Part shown: positions 35,148 through 44,591 of the stretch, piece by piece | How the letters are laid out: each line of letters begins with the position of its first letter | Numbering within the stretch: the first letter of the stretch is position 1 | NCBI GenBank assembly: GCA_964447285.1 | Contig: CAYURO010000004.1 | Coordinates: 149,501-213,500, forward strand | Length of the DNA stretch: 64,000 bases | Direction: 5' to 3' | DNA from: CAJBNH01 sp964447285 | Lineage (GTDB): Bacteria; Myxococcota_A; UBA9042 | Notes under the pieces: model-generated | The model's input: only the letters and a program-made list of their open reading frames with translations | Told to the model about the DNA's origin: nothing | Database searches by the model: none | Program-made: the position numbers and the translations under genes

Positions 35148-36767
35148 ATGTCCTTCCGACGACCGCTGACGCAGCGACCGGTTCCGATGATCGCACTGAC
35201 GCTTGCATGGCTTGCTTGGAGTCCGCGGGCGGCTTGGGCCGTTCCGGAGGTCGCCTCCGTGTCCACCGCCGCCGAAGCGACCGCGACCGGGCTGCCACTC
35301 GCCGCAACGCCAGCGCAGTCGGTTGAGGCGGATGAACCGGCCACGATACGAGCGGTTGTGGTGGGGCGCACGTCGGTGGGTCAGGTCAGCTCATTTCCCA
35401 TGGAAGCGGCAGGGACGCCGTCGTCTGAGGGCCGGTCGGTCGAGACCCGTCTGCGGTTCCGCATTGAGGCCACCACGCCGCAAGGCCCTTGGAAGGCCCT
35501 GTCGCGCCTGACGGCCGATGTGGTGGACGGGACCGTGTGGGGTCCGGGCACGCCATGGGGCGACCGGATGCCGGGAGACCGCCTGCAAGGCCCCACGCTG
35601 CACGAGACCTGGGTGGGCCTGGAGCACGGCAAGGTGTTTGGCGCGAGAGCCGGGGCGATGACGTCGCACTGGGGCCTGGGACTCGTGGCGAACGACGGCG
35701 GTGCGGACCTCGAGGCGGGGCGGCAGGAGTGGTTCGCATTGCAGCGCAGCGGCGACCGAGTGATGCGCGCAGCAGTGTACGGCATGCCGTTCGTGGGCCG
35801 GGACAACCCGCTGCGTGGACTGCACTTGTCGGCGGCGATCGACCGGGTGCTCGAGGATGACTCGGCCGACCTGCGGGAGAGTCAGCAGGCGACCCAGGGC
35901 GTACTGGCCGCGCGGCTGTTCCTGGCGGAGAAGCGTTGGGTGGGCCTGTACGGCGTCCACCGCGACCAGCAGCACGAAGACGGCAAGCAACTGCAGGTGA
36001 CGGTGCTGGACGTCGCGTGCGACTTCGACGAACGGGCCGCTGACGGTGCAGGGTTTCGGATCCAGGGTGAATTCGCGGCGATCCAGGGCAACACCACCCT
36101 GAGCCCCACGCCGGAGTTTCCGCAGCACGACGTCGCGCAGTTCGGGGCGCTGGTGCGCGGCACCTGGGCCGACGCGCTGCCGGGACTGACGGCGCAGCTC
36201 GACGCGGGATTCTTCAGTGGCGACGAGAACCTGGACGACGGCACCGTCACCGCCTTTCGCGCCGACCGCAACCTGCGGCAGGGCTTTCTGCTGTTCGAAC
36301 AGGTGCTGGCGACCCAGACGGGGCGGGCGCGGCGCAACGCGTCGGACCCCGAGCTCGTGGGCTATCCGGCCGAGGACTTGGATCGTCTGGCGAGCGACGG
36401 AGCGGTGTTCGACGCGATCACGGTCTTTCCCAAGCTTGGCTACAAGCCCTTGTCGTGGCTGGAGATCTACGCTGGAGCACTGGCGGCATGGGCGCCGTCG
36501 CGCCTGGTCGACCCGTTCCTGACCCGCACCCAAGGCGGCGGCTACCCGCGCAACTTCCTGGGCGCCAAGGCGGACGGCAACCTGCTGGGCGTCGAGCTGG
36601 ATCTGGGCGTTCGTGCAACCTGGGCGGTGCCCCGCATGACCGACCAGGTCGTGCAGCTCGGGCTGGAGGCCGGCCATCTGCAACCCGGCGGCGCACTTCG
36701 GGATTCCGACGGCCAGCCCGACACCGTACAAGCCGCCCGCATGACGCTGGGCCTGCTGACGCGCTGA
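35148..36767 (+). CDS. Predicted outer-membrane barrel/porin-like protein
   Basis: A 539-residue exported protein with a signal peptide (LTLAWLAWSPRAAWAVPE). The mature part has alternating amphipathic strands with frequent Gly, Trp and Asp turns (VTSHWGLGLVANDGGADL-like), as in alginate-type or large porins. The ATG has a strong AGGAG site. It is followed 29 bases later by the lipase gene. The long N-terminal part before the first strands is Ala/Val-rich. Cargo unknown; the lipase neighbour suggests uptake of its products, which is only inference. Confidence 0.6.
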   Translation: MSFRRPLTQRPVPMIALTLAWLAWSPRAAWAVPEVASVSTAAEATATGLPLAATPAQSVEADEPATIRAVVVGRTSVGQVSSFPMEAAGTPSSEGRSVETRLRFRIEATTPQGPWKALSRLTADVVDGTVWGPGTPWGDRMPGDRLQGPTLHETWVGLEHGKVFGARAGAMTSHWGLGLVANDGGADLEAGRQEWFALQRSGDRVMRAAVYGMPFVGRDNPLRGLHLSAAIDRVLEDDSADLRESQQATQGVLAARLFLAEKRWVGLYGVHRDQQHEDGKQLQVTVLDVACDFDERAADGAGFRIQGEFAAIQGNTTLSPTPEFPQHDVAQFGALVRGTWADALPGLTAQLDAGFFSGDENLDDGTVTAFRADRNLRQGFLLFEQVLATQTGRARRNASDPELVGYPAEDLDRLASDGAVFDAITVFPKLGYKPLSWLEIYAGALAAWAPSRLVDPFLTRTQGGGYPRNFLGAKADGNLLGVELDLGVRATWAVPRMTDQVVQLGLEAGHLQPGGALRDSDGQPDTVQAARMTLGLLTR

Positions 36768-36796
36768 ACCACGCCCCACGACCCGCGAGGCCGACC

Positions 36797-39700
36797 ATGA
36801 CGCGCTTGCCGCTCTCTCTTCGATCCTTCCGCACCGTTGTGCTGACCGCCGTTGCCCTTGCGGGATGCGACTCGGCCCCCGAGGCCCTGGCGCCCGCGCA
36901 GCCGGCCGATGTGACGGTGAAGATGGACTTTCTGCACAAGCCGCTGCCGGACATCCCGCTGCCCAACGACATCGCGACCCGCTTTGACGCCAACTCCGCA
37001 ACACGAAGGCGGATCAACGCGTCGATGATCGCCCCGACCTCGTTCGAGCGCCTGACCCGCGAGAGGGTGGACCAACTGGACGGCTGGGGGACGTTCACGC
37101 CGATCACCGTGCCGTTTACGGGGGCCATCGACCTGCCGGGGGTCGTGACGGCGCACCACGGCGACGACTACGCATTTGCCGACGACCTGGTGTACGTCGT
37201 CAACATCACCAAGGATTCTCCCGACTATGGCAAGCCGGTGGCGCTGGACGTGGGCAACGGCAACTACCCGGTGACGCTGGAGGACCGCGACGGCTTCTGG
37301 GAGCACGACGCCCGCGGCCAGACGCTGTCGCTGCTGTTCGAGGAGGAGAACGAGGACACCAACGGCAATGGCACGCTGGACCCAGGCGAGGACACGGATC
37401 TGGACGGCACGCTGGACCTGCCCAACCGCCTTCCCGGCCTGAACCCAGCCCAGGACGATCTCGTGGGACGGGCCAACGCCCTGATGACCTTCTACGAACG
37501 CGAGACGAACACGCTGATGCTGCGGCCGCTGATCCCGCTGCGCGAGCGCGAGACCTATGCCGTCGTGGTGACGCGCCGCCTGAAGGACGCGAACGGCAAG
37601 CCCGTCGGGTCGCCGTACGAGGGCGTGAACCACGCGGCACAGACCGAGGCGCTGCAACCCCTGGTCGCGGTGCTGGCCGAGAAGCGTCCCGAGTACGGCG
37701 GGTTGGCGCTCAACGACCTGGCGTTTGCGTGGAGCTTTACCACGGGCTCGATGACGACCGACATCGTCGCGGTGCGCAACGGCCTGTACGGCTACGGGGC
37801 GCAGAAGCACCTCGCCACGGAGTTTCCCGCCGATCTCGAGCTGCTGCACCAGGTCTGGGACACGGAAGACGCCCGCAAGTCGGCCAAACCCATGCCGCCC
37901 AACCTGTTCGTGGTGCCGGGCGAGAAGATGATCGACATCCTGCGTCTGGTCAGCGTTGCGGACATCGGCCTGTCGATCAACGAGAAGACCATCTACGGCA
38001 AGCGCTACATCGAGTCGCTGCAGTACGTGGACTACCACATGTTCGGCTCGTACCGCACGCCGCGCCTGTTCCGCCGCCAGGACGCGAACGGCAACTACCT
38101 GAGCTACAACCAGATGTCGTGGCCCGCCGACATGGACCGTGTACCCGCCAAGGCCGATTCGGAGCGGGTGACCTTCTGGCTCGCTGTGCCCCGCAAGGAG
38201 GTCAGCCCGCGCAAGGACGGCAAGCCCGCAGGCGTGGTGCTGCTGGGCCACGGGTACACGGGCAGCAAGATCGTCGCCGCCGAGTTCAGCGGCTACTTCG
38301 CCCGCCACGGCCTGGCCACGCTGGCCATCGACAACGTCAGCCACGGCGTGGACCTGTTCGGACCCGACATCATGGGCACGGTCGATCTGGTGTTCGGCGG
38401 CATGGGGCTGAACGGCCTGATCGACGGCCTGTTGGACAACCGCAGCTGGGACCAGGACTTGGACGGCAAGGAGGACTCGGGCGGCGACTTCTGGACCGCC
38501 TATGCCTTCCACACCCGCGACGTCGTGCGGCAGACGGCGGTGGACTACATGCAGGTGATGCGGATCCTGCGCGCTTTTGACGGCAAGCGGACCTGGGCCT
38601 TTGACGCCAACCACGACGGCGCGATCGACGCCAAGGACATCGCAGGCGACTTCGACGGCGACGGCAAGGTCGACGTGGGCGGCGCAGACGCGGTGATCGG
38701 CATGACCGGCTCGTCGCTGGGCGGGATGATGGCGGCCTTTACCGGCGGCGTGGAGCCCCACCTGTCGGCCGTGGTGCCGGTGTGTGCGGGCGGCGGGCTG
38801 TCGGACATCGGCATCCGCTCGATCCAAGGCGGCGTGCGCGAGGCCGTGGAATTGCGCGTGATGGGGCCACTTTATGTCGGCTATCCGCAGACCGGCGGGG
38901 CGTGCGGCACAGACGCCGCGTGCGTGCTGGTCAAGCAGGTCGTGCCCCGGCTGAACGGCACGGCGCGCGTGGACGTGGCCAAGATGGTCCCGCTGACGCC
39001 GGGCGACACGGTGCTGGGCGAGAACCTGGCAACCGGAGAGCTGGACTGCGCGATCCTGAGGGACGGCGGCGCCTTCCGCATCGGCATCGCATCGGACGTG
39101 AACCGCGCCGAACCGCAGCGGCATCGTCTTTCGTTCTTCAAGGGCAACGCATTCGTGCCCGGCCTGCGCGACCCCGACCGCGGTAAGGCGTGCACGCTGC
39201 GCCAGGGCGTGAACCCGGTGACGGTGCTCGAGCGCTTTGACTTCGACGTCGATTTTCACTTTCAGTCCGCACCGTTGACGTTCAAGAAGGGCGAGCTGCT
39301 GGCGCCGATAGCAGAAGGGTTGGGGCTGCACCGCGCGCGGCCAGAGCTGCGTCGCTTCATCGGCTTTGCACAGCTGGCGCTGGACCCGGGCGACCCGGCC
39401 GTGGCTGCAAAGCACTTTCTGTCGGGGGACTTGAAGATGGCGACGGGAGAGGTGGTGCAGACCCATGCCGTCGTCGTGAACACCATCGGCGACATGAACG
39501 TGCCGGTGTCGACCGGGACCGCGATCGGGCGCGCTGCGGGTCTGGTGGACTTCTTGACCAAGGTTCCGGCCTGGGGCAACCGCACGGCGAATCAGGTCCT
39601 GATCGACCAGAAGGTGTTGGAAGCCGTCGATATCATTCCACATTTCACGAGCCCGGACGGAACGGGAGTGCTGTTCGACCCCGAAGACCTGTCGAATTCA

Positions 39701-40108
39701 GGGTCTCTGGGTCTCGACGGCGACGGTCAGTACGCGCTGGGCTACGACGGCTACACCGCGCCCCGCTTGAGCCCGCCCCTGCACACACAGATGGTGCGAG
39801 ACGACGGACAAGGCGGCGTGTCGGGGACGTTCTTTCCGTACGTGGTCCCGACCGGCAAGCACGACCTGGACATGCCGGGCGACCACACCGATCGCCTGAT
39901 CAAGCTGTGCGGCCAACTGGCGGGTCAGGGAAAGACGGCGCCGGTGTGCGAGAAGGCCAAGACGGACGGCCACTTCGATCAGGGCGCGCTGGTGCTGGAG
40001 ACGATCGCGTACTACCTGGCCAGCGGCGGCAAGACATGGCCGCTGAACCCCTGCCAGAGCACCTGGACCTGCACCGACATCCCCCCGCCGCCCCCTGCGC
40101 GCAAATGA
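36797..40108 (+). CDS. Large surface lipoprotein with lipase/alpha-beta-hydrolase domain (VolA-like)
   Basis: A 1103-residue lipoprotein (VALAGC lipobox). The first domain contains PDIPLPNDIATRFD, resembling the N-terminal domain of bacterial virulence-factor lipases such as VolA. An alpha/beta-hydrolase domain follows: GVVLLGHGYTGSK (oxyanion region), HGLATLAIDNVSHGVDLFG and the nucleophile elbow GMTGSSLGGMM with S640. Calcium-type loops occur (NGNGTLDPGEDTDLDGT and DFDGDGKVDVGG), the second inserted just before the elbow. It likely hydrolyses lipid or phospholipid at the cell surface. It starts 29 bases after the barrel gene with GAGG upstream. Confidence 0.75.
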   Translation: MTRLPLSLRSFRTVVLTAVALAGCDSAPEALAPAQPADVTVKMDFLHKPLPDIPLPNDIATRFDANSATRRRINASMIAPTSFERLTRERVDQLDGWGTFTPITVPFTGAIDLPGVVTAHHGDDYAFADDLVYVVNITKDSPDYGKPVALDVGNGNYPVTLEDRDGFWEHDARGQTLSLLFEEENEDTNGNGTLDPGEDTDLDGTLDLPNRLPGLNPAQDDLVGRANALMTFYERETNTLMLRPLIPLRERETYAVVVTRRLKDANGKPVGSPYEGVNHAAQTEALQPLVAVLAEKRPEYGGLALNDLAFAWSFTTGSMTTDIVAVRNGLYGYGAQKHLATEFPADLELLHQVWDTEDARKSAKPMPPNLFVVPGEKMIDILRLVSVADIGLSINEKTIYGKRYIESLQYVDYHMFGSYRTPRLFRRQDANGNYLSYNQMSWPADMDRVPAKADSERVTFWLAVPRKEVSPRKDGKPAGVVLLGHGYTGSKIVAAEFSGYFARHGLATLAIDNVSHGVDLFGPDIMGTVDLVFGGMGLNGLIDGLLDNRSWDQDLDGKEDSGGDFWTAYAFHTRDVVRQTAVDYMQVMRILRAFDGKRTWAFDANHDGAIDAKDIAGDFDGDGKVDVGGADAVIGMTGSSLGGMMAAFTGGVEPHLSAVVPVCAGGGLSDIGIRSIQGGVREAVELRVMGPLYVGYPQTGGACGTDAACVLVKQVVPRLNGTARVDVAKMVPLTPGDTVLGENLATGELDCAILRDGGAFRIGIASDVNRAEPQRHRLSFFKGNAFVPGLRDPDRGKACTLRQGVNPVTVLERFDFDVDFHFQSAPLTFKKGELLAPIAEGLGLHRARPELRRFIGFAQLALDPGDPAVAAKHFLSGDLKMATGEVVQTHAVVVNTIGDMNVPVSTGTAIGRAAGLVDFLTKVPAWGNRTANQVLIDQKVLEAVDIIPHFTSPDGTGVLFDPEDLSNSGSLGLDGDGQYALGYDGYTAPRLSPPLHTQMVRDDGQGGVSGTFFPYVVPTGKHDLDMPGDHTDRLIKLCGQLAGQGKTAPVCEKAKTDGHFDQGALVLETIAYYLASGGKTWPLNPCQSTWTCTDIPPPPPARK

Positions 40109-40212
40109 CCGTGCCTACTGCGAGGCTGCGCCGGACCGCTGCGAATAGACCCGGGACGACGCCGCGTGTAGGCTTTGGCCGCACGCGATCGGCGCGGCAG
40201 GAGAAGCTGTCC

Positions 40213-40911
40213 ATGACCCGTACGACCCCTTGGCTGCGAAGCGGTGCGCTGCTGTTCGGGCTGCTTGCGTGGGGCTGCTCGTCTTCCGCAGCCACCGACC
40301 CGGTGCAAGTCGCCGCCGCGGACGCAGACACGGACCATCAAGGCTCGCTCGACGCCGACGACGATGCCGCCGACACCGTGCCCGCCGCCTCGTGCATGGG
40401 TTCGGCAATCCTGCCGGGGTTCGCAGCCTACGACAAAGACTGCGATTTCCTGTCGGTGTGCCCCAAGTCGGGCAACTGCTACTGCGGCGCGTCGTGCAAG
40501 ACTGAGGAAACACTCTGCGAGCCGTCGCTGTGCACCGACGTATCGACGACATGCTGGTGCGGCGAGGCGTGCCTGGCCGAGGGCAAGAAGCTGTGCCCGC
40601 AGTACATCTGCGACAAGGACATCGAGACGCAAGGCTGCATCGCCCAAGAGCAATGCGCGTTCGTCGACATCGACCCGCCTTCCTGGTGCGGCTGCGTGAA
40701 GATGCCCGACCGCGAAGCCGACTGCTGGTGCGGCACCTGCAACCCGCCCAAGCCCGCGTGCTCGGCGGACAAGTGCGTCGGCAAGAACCCCGAGAAGTGC
40801 ATCGTCGTCCCGGGCGCGACGTACACCGAGCCCTACTGCGAGACCTGCGGTCTGGTGAACACCCAGCCCAGATGCTTCTTCGTGGTCGTGCCGGGCGCCC
40901 AAACGCCCTAA
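40213..40911 (+). CDS. Small Cys-rich lipoprotein with CWCG motifs
   Basis: A 232-residue lipoprotein (LLAWGC lipobox, AGGAGAAG upstream of ATG). A short acidic linker is followed by a disulfide-rich domain in which CYCG, CWCG, WCGC and CWCG recur every 35-50 residues, each followed by a CxxxxC pair. About 28 cysteines are expected in the mature protein. The repeat form is not one I recognise. It lies in the same direction as the lipase gene, 104 bases after it. Function unknown. Confidence 0.65.
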   Translation: MTRTTPWLRSGALLFGLLAWGCSSSAATDPVQVAAADADTDHQGSLDADDDAADTVPAASCMGSAILPGFAAYDKDCDFLSVCPKSGNCYCGASCKTEETLCEPSLCTDVSTTCWCGEACLAEGKKLCPQYICDKDIETQGCIAQEQCAFVDIDPPSWCGCVKMPDREADCWCGTCNPPKPACSADKCVGKNPEKCIVVPGATYTEPYCETCGLVNTQPRCFFVVVPGAQTP

Positions 40912-40927
40912 TCCGCCTGACGATTTC

Positions 40928-41995
40928 CTACCAAGGCGACGCGTTCTTGGGCGGCTTGGGGGCCATGGCCCGGTCGCGCAGCGTGGCGCGGACGTCGGCG
41001 GCGGGGGCTTCGAGCGCACCGGCCGTGCAGCGGGCGGGGCGCGACACGCCTGCGAGATCCTGCCGAACCGCTCCACAACGACCCAGATCGATGGCCACCG
41101 AGCCGACCTTGGGGCGATAGCGCTCGGCCTCGACCAGGTTGAAGCCGGGGATGTCGCGAATCGAGAAGCGATCCAAGGCGATGAAGCCAATGCCGCCGGT
41201 CAGCACCGAGCGGAAGACGGAGACGCGTTCTGCCTCGTTGCGGGCGACCGCGATCGCTTCGAGCTTGCCCATCACGATGCTGGAGTCGACGCGCAGGCGC
41301 GACAGGCCGGGACCCAAAGGCTGCAGGAAGATGCCGCTGCCTGAGTTGTAGGCGATGGTCGAGCCCAGCACCTCCAGACCTGCATCGCCAGAGAGGCGCA
41401 CGGGGGCGTCGCTGGTGGCCTGGCTGCGGTTGTCTGCGATCAGCGTGCTGACGAATCTGGCCTGGACGGTGCCGGTCAGGTCGATGGCCGACGCACCCTC
41501 TCCCGTGTTCTGCGAGACGCGGGTGCGGATGAGCTCCAACTCTCCCGCCTCGGCGTAGATGGCGCCACCACCCTGCAGCTGTGCGGCATTGCCCGTGATC
41601 CAGCAGTCCTGCAGCACCAGTCGCGAGTTCTTGGTCAGCGAGATCGCGCCTCCACGCGGCGACTTGCCCTGCGTCAGCGTGATGCCCTCCAGCGTGATGC
41701 GTGCGCCCGGGTCCGAGATCGTGATGACGCGCCCTTGGCCGCCCGCGTCCAGAATCGCGCGATCCTTGCCGATTCGCCGCAAAGTCCCGGACTTCTGCAA
41801 CACCAGACGCGCCCCCTTGTAGATGCCCGACTTGAGGCACACCACGGGCGACCCCGCCTTGTCCAAGGCGTGCTGGATGGCGGCGGTGTTGCCGTTGGCC
41901 GACAGGGTCACGGTGCACCCGCCCGCGTAGGCGACGGCCGGCGACAGGATGGCCGCAGCGAGGGCGAGACTCAGGATCTTGCAAGCGAACGTCAT
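40928..41995 (-). CDS. Secreted right-handed beta-helix protein
   Basis: A 355-residue protein with a signal peptide (LSLALAAAILSPAVAYAGG). Regular coils of about 22-25 residues are typical of pectate-lyase-like parallel beta helices: RVITISDPGARITLEGITL, GAISLTKNSRLVLQDCWITG, ARFVSTLIADN, LEVLGSTIAYNSGSGIF. No lyase catalytic residues could be assigned. The N-terminal Cys and C-terminal CGA/ARC region may form a disulfide cap. It converges on the Cys-rich lipoprotein. A polysaccharide-binding or structural role is likely. Confidence 0.72.
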   Translation of the reverse strand: MTFACKILSLALAAAILSPAVAYAGGCTVTLSANGNTAAIQHALDKAGSPVVCLKSGIYKGARLVLQKSGTLRRIGKDRAILDAGGQGRVITISDPGARITLEGITLTQGKSPRGGAISLTKNSRLVLQDCWITGNAAQLQGGGAIYAEAGELELIRTRVSQNTGEGASAIDLTGTVQARFVSTLIADNRSQATSDAPVRLSGDAGLEVLGSTIAYNSGSGIFLQPLGPGLSRLRVDSSIVMGKLEAIAVARNEAERVSVFRSVLTGGIGFIALDRFSIRDIPGFNLVEAERYRPKVGSVAIDLGRCGAVRQDLAGVSRPARCTAGALEAPAADVRATLRDRAMAPKPPKNASPW

Positions 41996-42281
41996 GGCAC
42001 CAAACCGACGCCGGCAGCGTCGCGGGGGAGGAGGGAAAAGGACGCGGCCAAGGCAACGCTCCGGGGACGAAAACACGTCGACCGCAAGCAGGATTCCCTC
42101 CGTCGCAGGATGCGCAGTCTAGGGGGCGGCCCCGCACACGTCCACTGTACCCGCCGACGGACCGAATGCGGCGGCAGCAACAGGGCGCCGAGGCGGGAGG
42201 TTTCTTGCAGACCGGCCCGGAAGGACCGACAACGGGAGTCGGCGGTCGGCTGACTTGGGCCCCGCCGAGAGGTACTGGCGA

Positions 42282-44573
42282 ATGCGACTTGCCCCAATGC
42301 ACACGCGGACAATCGCTGTCGCGGTCGCCACACTGGCACTGGTCGCCGTGGGCGCAGGCGGGTGCGGCCGGATCTCGACGCCATTCCCCTACCCGCCGGA
42401 TGCCGATGCCCTGGACACCGTGGATGTGGCCGAAGACGCAACGCCCACCGCAGACACGACTCCCGACGCTGAGGATGTCGCCGACGACGCCACTGAGGAT
42501 GCCGCGCCGGCGGATATCCAAGACGACGACGCGCAAGACGCCGAAGACCTGCCCGACACCGCCACCGGCTGCCAGAACGACGCCCAATGCCCGACCCAAC
42601 CGTCTGATGCTTGCCAGAAAGCGACTTGCGCAGCAGGCACTTGCGTCACCCAGCCGGCCGCCGACGGCACCCCCTGTGGCCCCGGCGTCCAATGCCTGAC
42701 TTGGGGAGGCGTGCCCGTCCTGAGAGCCCACGCCTGCTTGGCCGGTGTCTGCGGCGCTGAGAGCCACGACACCTCGTGCCAGGACGGCCTTTGGTGCACC
42801 ACCGACACATGCTCCCCCGCTTCCGGGTGCCAGTACACCCCATCCGACACGGCCTGCGACGACAGCAACGCGTGCACCACCGATACCTGCGTGGTGGGGA
42901 CGGGCTGCACGTCTGCACCGAGCACCGGCAGCTGCGATGATGGCGACCCATGCACCGCGGGCGAAGCGTGCGCGAACGGCAGCTGCTCGGGGGGCAAGGC
43001 GTCCTGCTCATGTCAAGCGGAATCGGACTGCACGACGGCGCAGCCCTGCCTGCCGCGGCACTGCACGGAGGGGTGGTGCACCGCCTCTCCCGCCGCTGGC
43101 GAGGACTGCGACGATGGCAACGCGTGCACCACCGGCGACGTCTGCGGGGCCAATGGCGCGTGCGCGGGCCAGCCGGTGGCGTGCGACGACGGCTTGGGCT
43201 GCACGATCGATGCCTGTCAACCGAAGCAAGGCTGCGTATTCCAAGCGGATCCGCTGGCTTGCGAAGACGGCGACCCTTGCACGACGCACCTCTGCGACGT
43301 AGACAACGGCTGCGTGACCGGCGTCGCCACCGACGTGAAGTGCGACGACGGCAACGCGTGCACGACCGGGGACCAGTGCACCGTGCAAGGGTGCGCGGGC
43401 GGCAAGCAGGTCGTCTGCGAGGCGGGGCCCGAGTGCCAGGCGGCAGCGTGCGAGCCCGCGACCGGCGCGTGCGTGCTGCTGCCGGCACAAGACGGCGCCC
43501 AGTGCGACGACGGCAACCCATGCAGCCCCGACGACACCTGCCAAGCGGGCGTCTGCGTTTCGGGGGCCAACCCGTGCGACGACGGCAACGGCTGCACCTT
43601 GGACGTGTGCGCGCCGGATGGCAGCTGCAGCCCCCAATTTCAGGACGTCGCCTGCAACGCGGATGGGTCGGTGTGCACCGAGAATGACCATTGCTTCGAG
43701 GGCACCTGCAAGGCCGGATCGCCCAAGGGGTGCGACGACAAGAACCCTTGCACCATAGATAGTTGTGCGTCAGCCAAAGGATGCGTCGCCGAGCCCGTGA
43801 CCCAGGGAACCCCGTGCGGCGCGGACAAGTGGTGCCTCGCCGGCCAGTGCAAGGCGGTGGTCTCGCCCCCCGGGATGGTCTACGTGTCGGCGGCAACCTT
43901 CACGATGGGTTGCAACGCCAAGCTGGACTCGCAGTGCAAGGGCGACGAGGTGCCCGCCCACCCGGTCGCGCTGGGGTCGTACCTGATCGACCGGACCGAA
44001 GTCACCGTGGCGCAGTACCAGAAGTGTGTCGAGGGCGGCGCGTGCTCGATGCCGGGTGTGGGCAAGGACGCCACCTACGGCGTGGCAGGAAAAGAAGCCT
44101 TGCCAGTCAACTACATCCAACACATGCAGGCCCAAGCGTACTGCACCTGGACAGGCGGGCGGCTGTGCACGGAAGCTGAGTGGGAATTCGCCGCGCGCGG
44201 CGCCGACGGCCGGCTGTACCCGTGGGGCAACACCGTCCCCAACTGCGATCTGGCCCAGTTCGGCGCGTGCCCGGGAGGCATCCAGCCCGCGACGTCCAAC
44301 GCCAAGGGAGCCAGCCCCATCGGCGCCCTGAACATGGCGGGCAACGTGCGGGAGTGGGTGGCCGACTGGTACGCGGCCGGCTACTACGCTGTGCTGGCCA
44401 AGGGCGGGGTTGCGCAGGGTCCCTTGGGCCCGGACAAGGGAACGTCACGGGTGACGCGCGGCGGCTATTCTCTGGACACCGCGCCAGAGCTCCGCACGTC
44501 CAGTCGCAGCTTCGCCAGCCCGCTCGCCGGCGCCTTCAGCTTGGGCGCACGCTGCTGCAGATCACCGAAATAG
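42282..44573 (+). CDS. Cys-repeat lipoprotein with SUMF1/FGE-like C-terminal domain
   Basis: A 763-residue lipoprotein (VAVGAGGC) with an acidic Asp/Ala linker. At least ten short repeats of the CDDGNACTTGDxC type span about 100-520. The C-terminal domain is of the formylglycine-generating-enzyme superfamily: PGMVYVSAATFTMGC, LIDRTEVTVAQYQKCV, GGRLCTEAEWEFAARG and GNVREWVADWY. The two active-site cysteines of true FGE are absent at the end (GGYSLD to GARCC), so it is probably a binding fold, not an oxidase. The ATG at 42282 follows GAGAGG. It probably sits at the cell surface. Confidence 0.78.
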   Translation: MRLAPMHTRTIAVAVATLALVAVGAGGCGRISTPFPYPPDADALDTVDVAEDATPTADTTPDAEDVADDATEDAAPADIQDDDAQDAEDLPDTATGCQNDAQCPTQPSDACQKATCAAGTCVTQPAADGTPCGPGVQCLTWGGVPVLRAHACLAGVCGAESHDTSCQDGLWCTTDTCSPASGCQYTPSDTACDDSNACTTDTCVVGTGCTSAPSTGSCDDGDPCTAGEACANGSCSGGKASCSCQAESDCTTAQPCLPRHCTEGWCTASPAAGEDCDDGNACTTGDVCGANGACAGQPVACDDGLGCTIDACQPKQGCVFQADPLACEDGDPCTTHLCDVDNGCVTGVATDVKCDDGNACTTGDQCTVQGCAGGKQVVCEAGPECQAAACEPATGACVLLPAQDGAQCDDGNPCSPDDTCQAGVCVSGANPCDDGNGCTLDVCAPDGSCSPQFQDVACNADGSVCTENDHCFEGTCKAGSPKGCDDKNPCTIDSCASAKGCVAEPVTQGTPCGADKWCLAGQCKAVVSPPGMVYVSAATFTMGCNAKLDSQCKGDEVPAHPVALGSYLIDRTEVTVAQYQKCVEGGACSMPGVGKDATYGVAGKEALPVNYIQHMQAQAYCTWTGGRLCTEAEWEFAARGADGRLYPWGNTVPNCDLAQFGACPGGIQPATSNAKGASPIGALNMAGNVREWVADWYAAGYYAVLAKGGVAQGPLGPDKGTSRVTRGGYSLDTAPELRTSSRSFASPLAGAFSLGARCCRSPK

Positions 44574-44591
44574 CTTGAATGGGAAAGGGAT

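Noticed and set aside
36542..39643. A 1033-codon open frame antisense to the lipase gene
   Set aside because: The plus strand has a lipobox, nucleophile elbow and ribosome-binding site; the antisense product has no recognisable feature.
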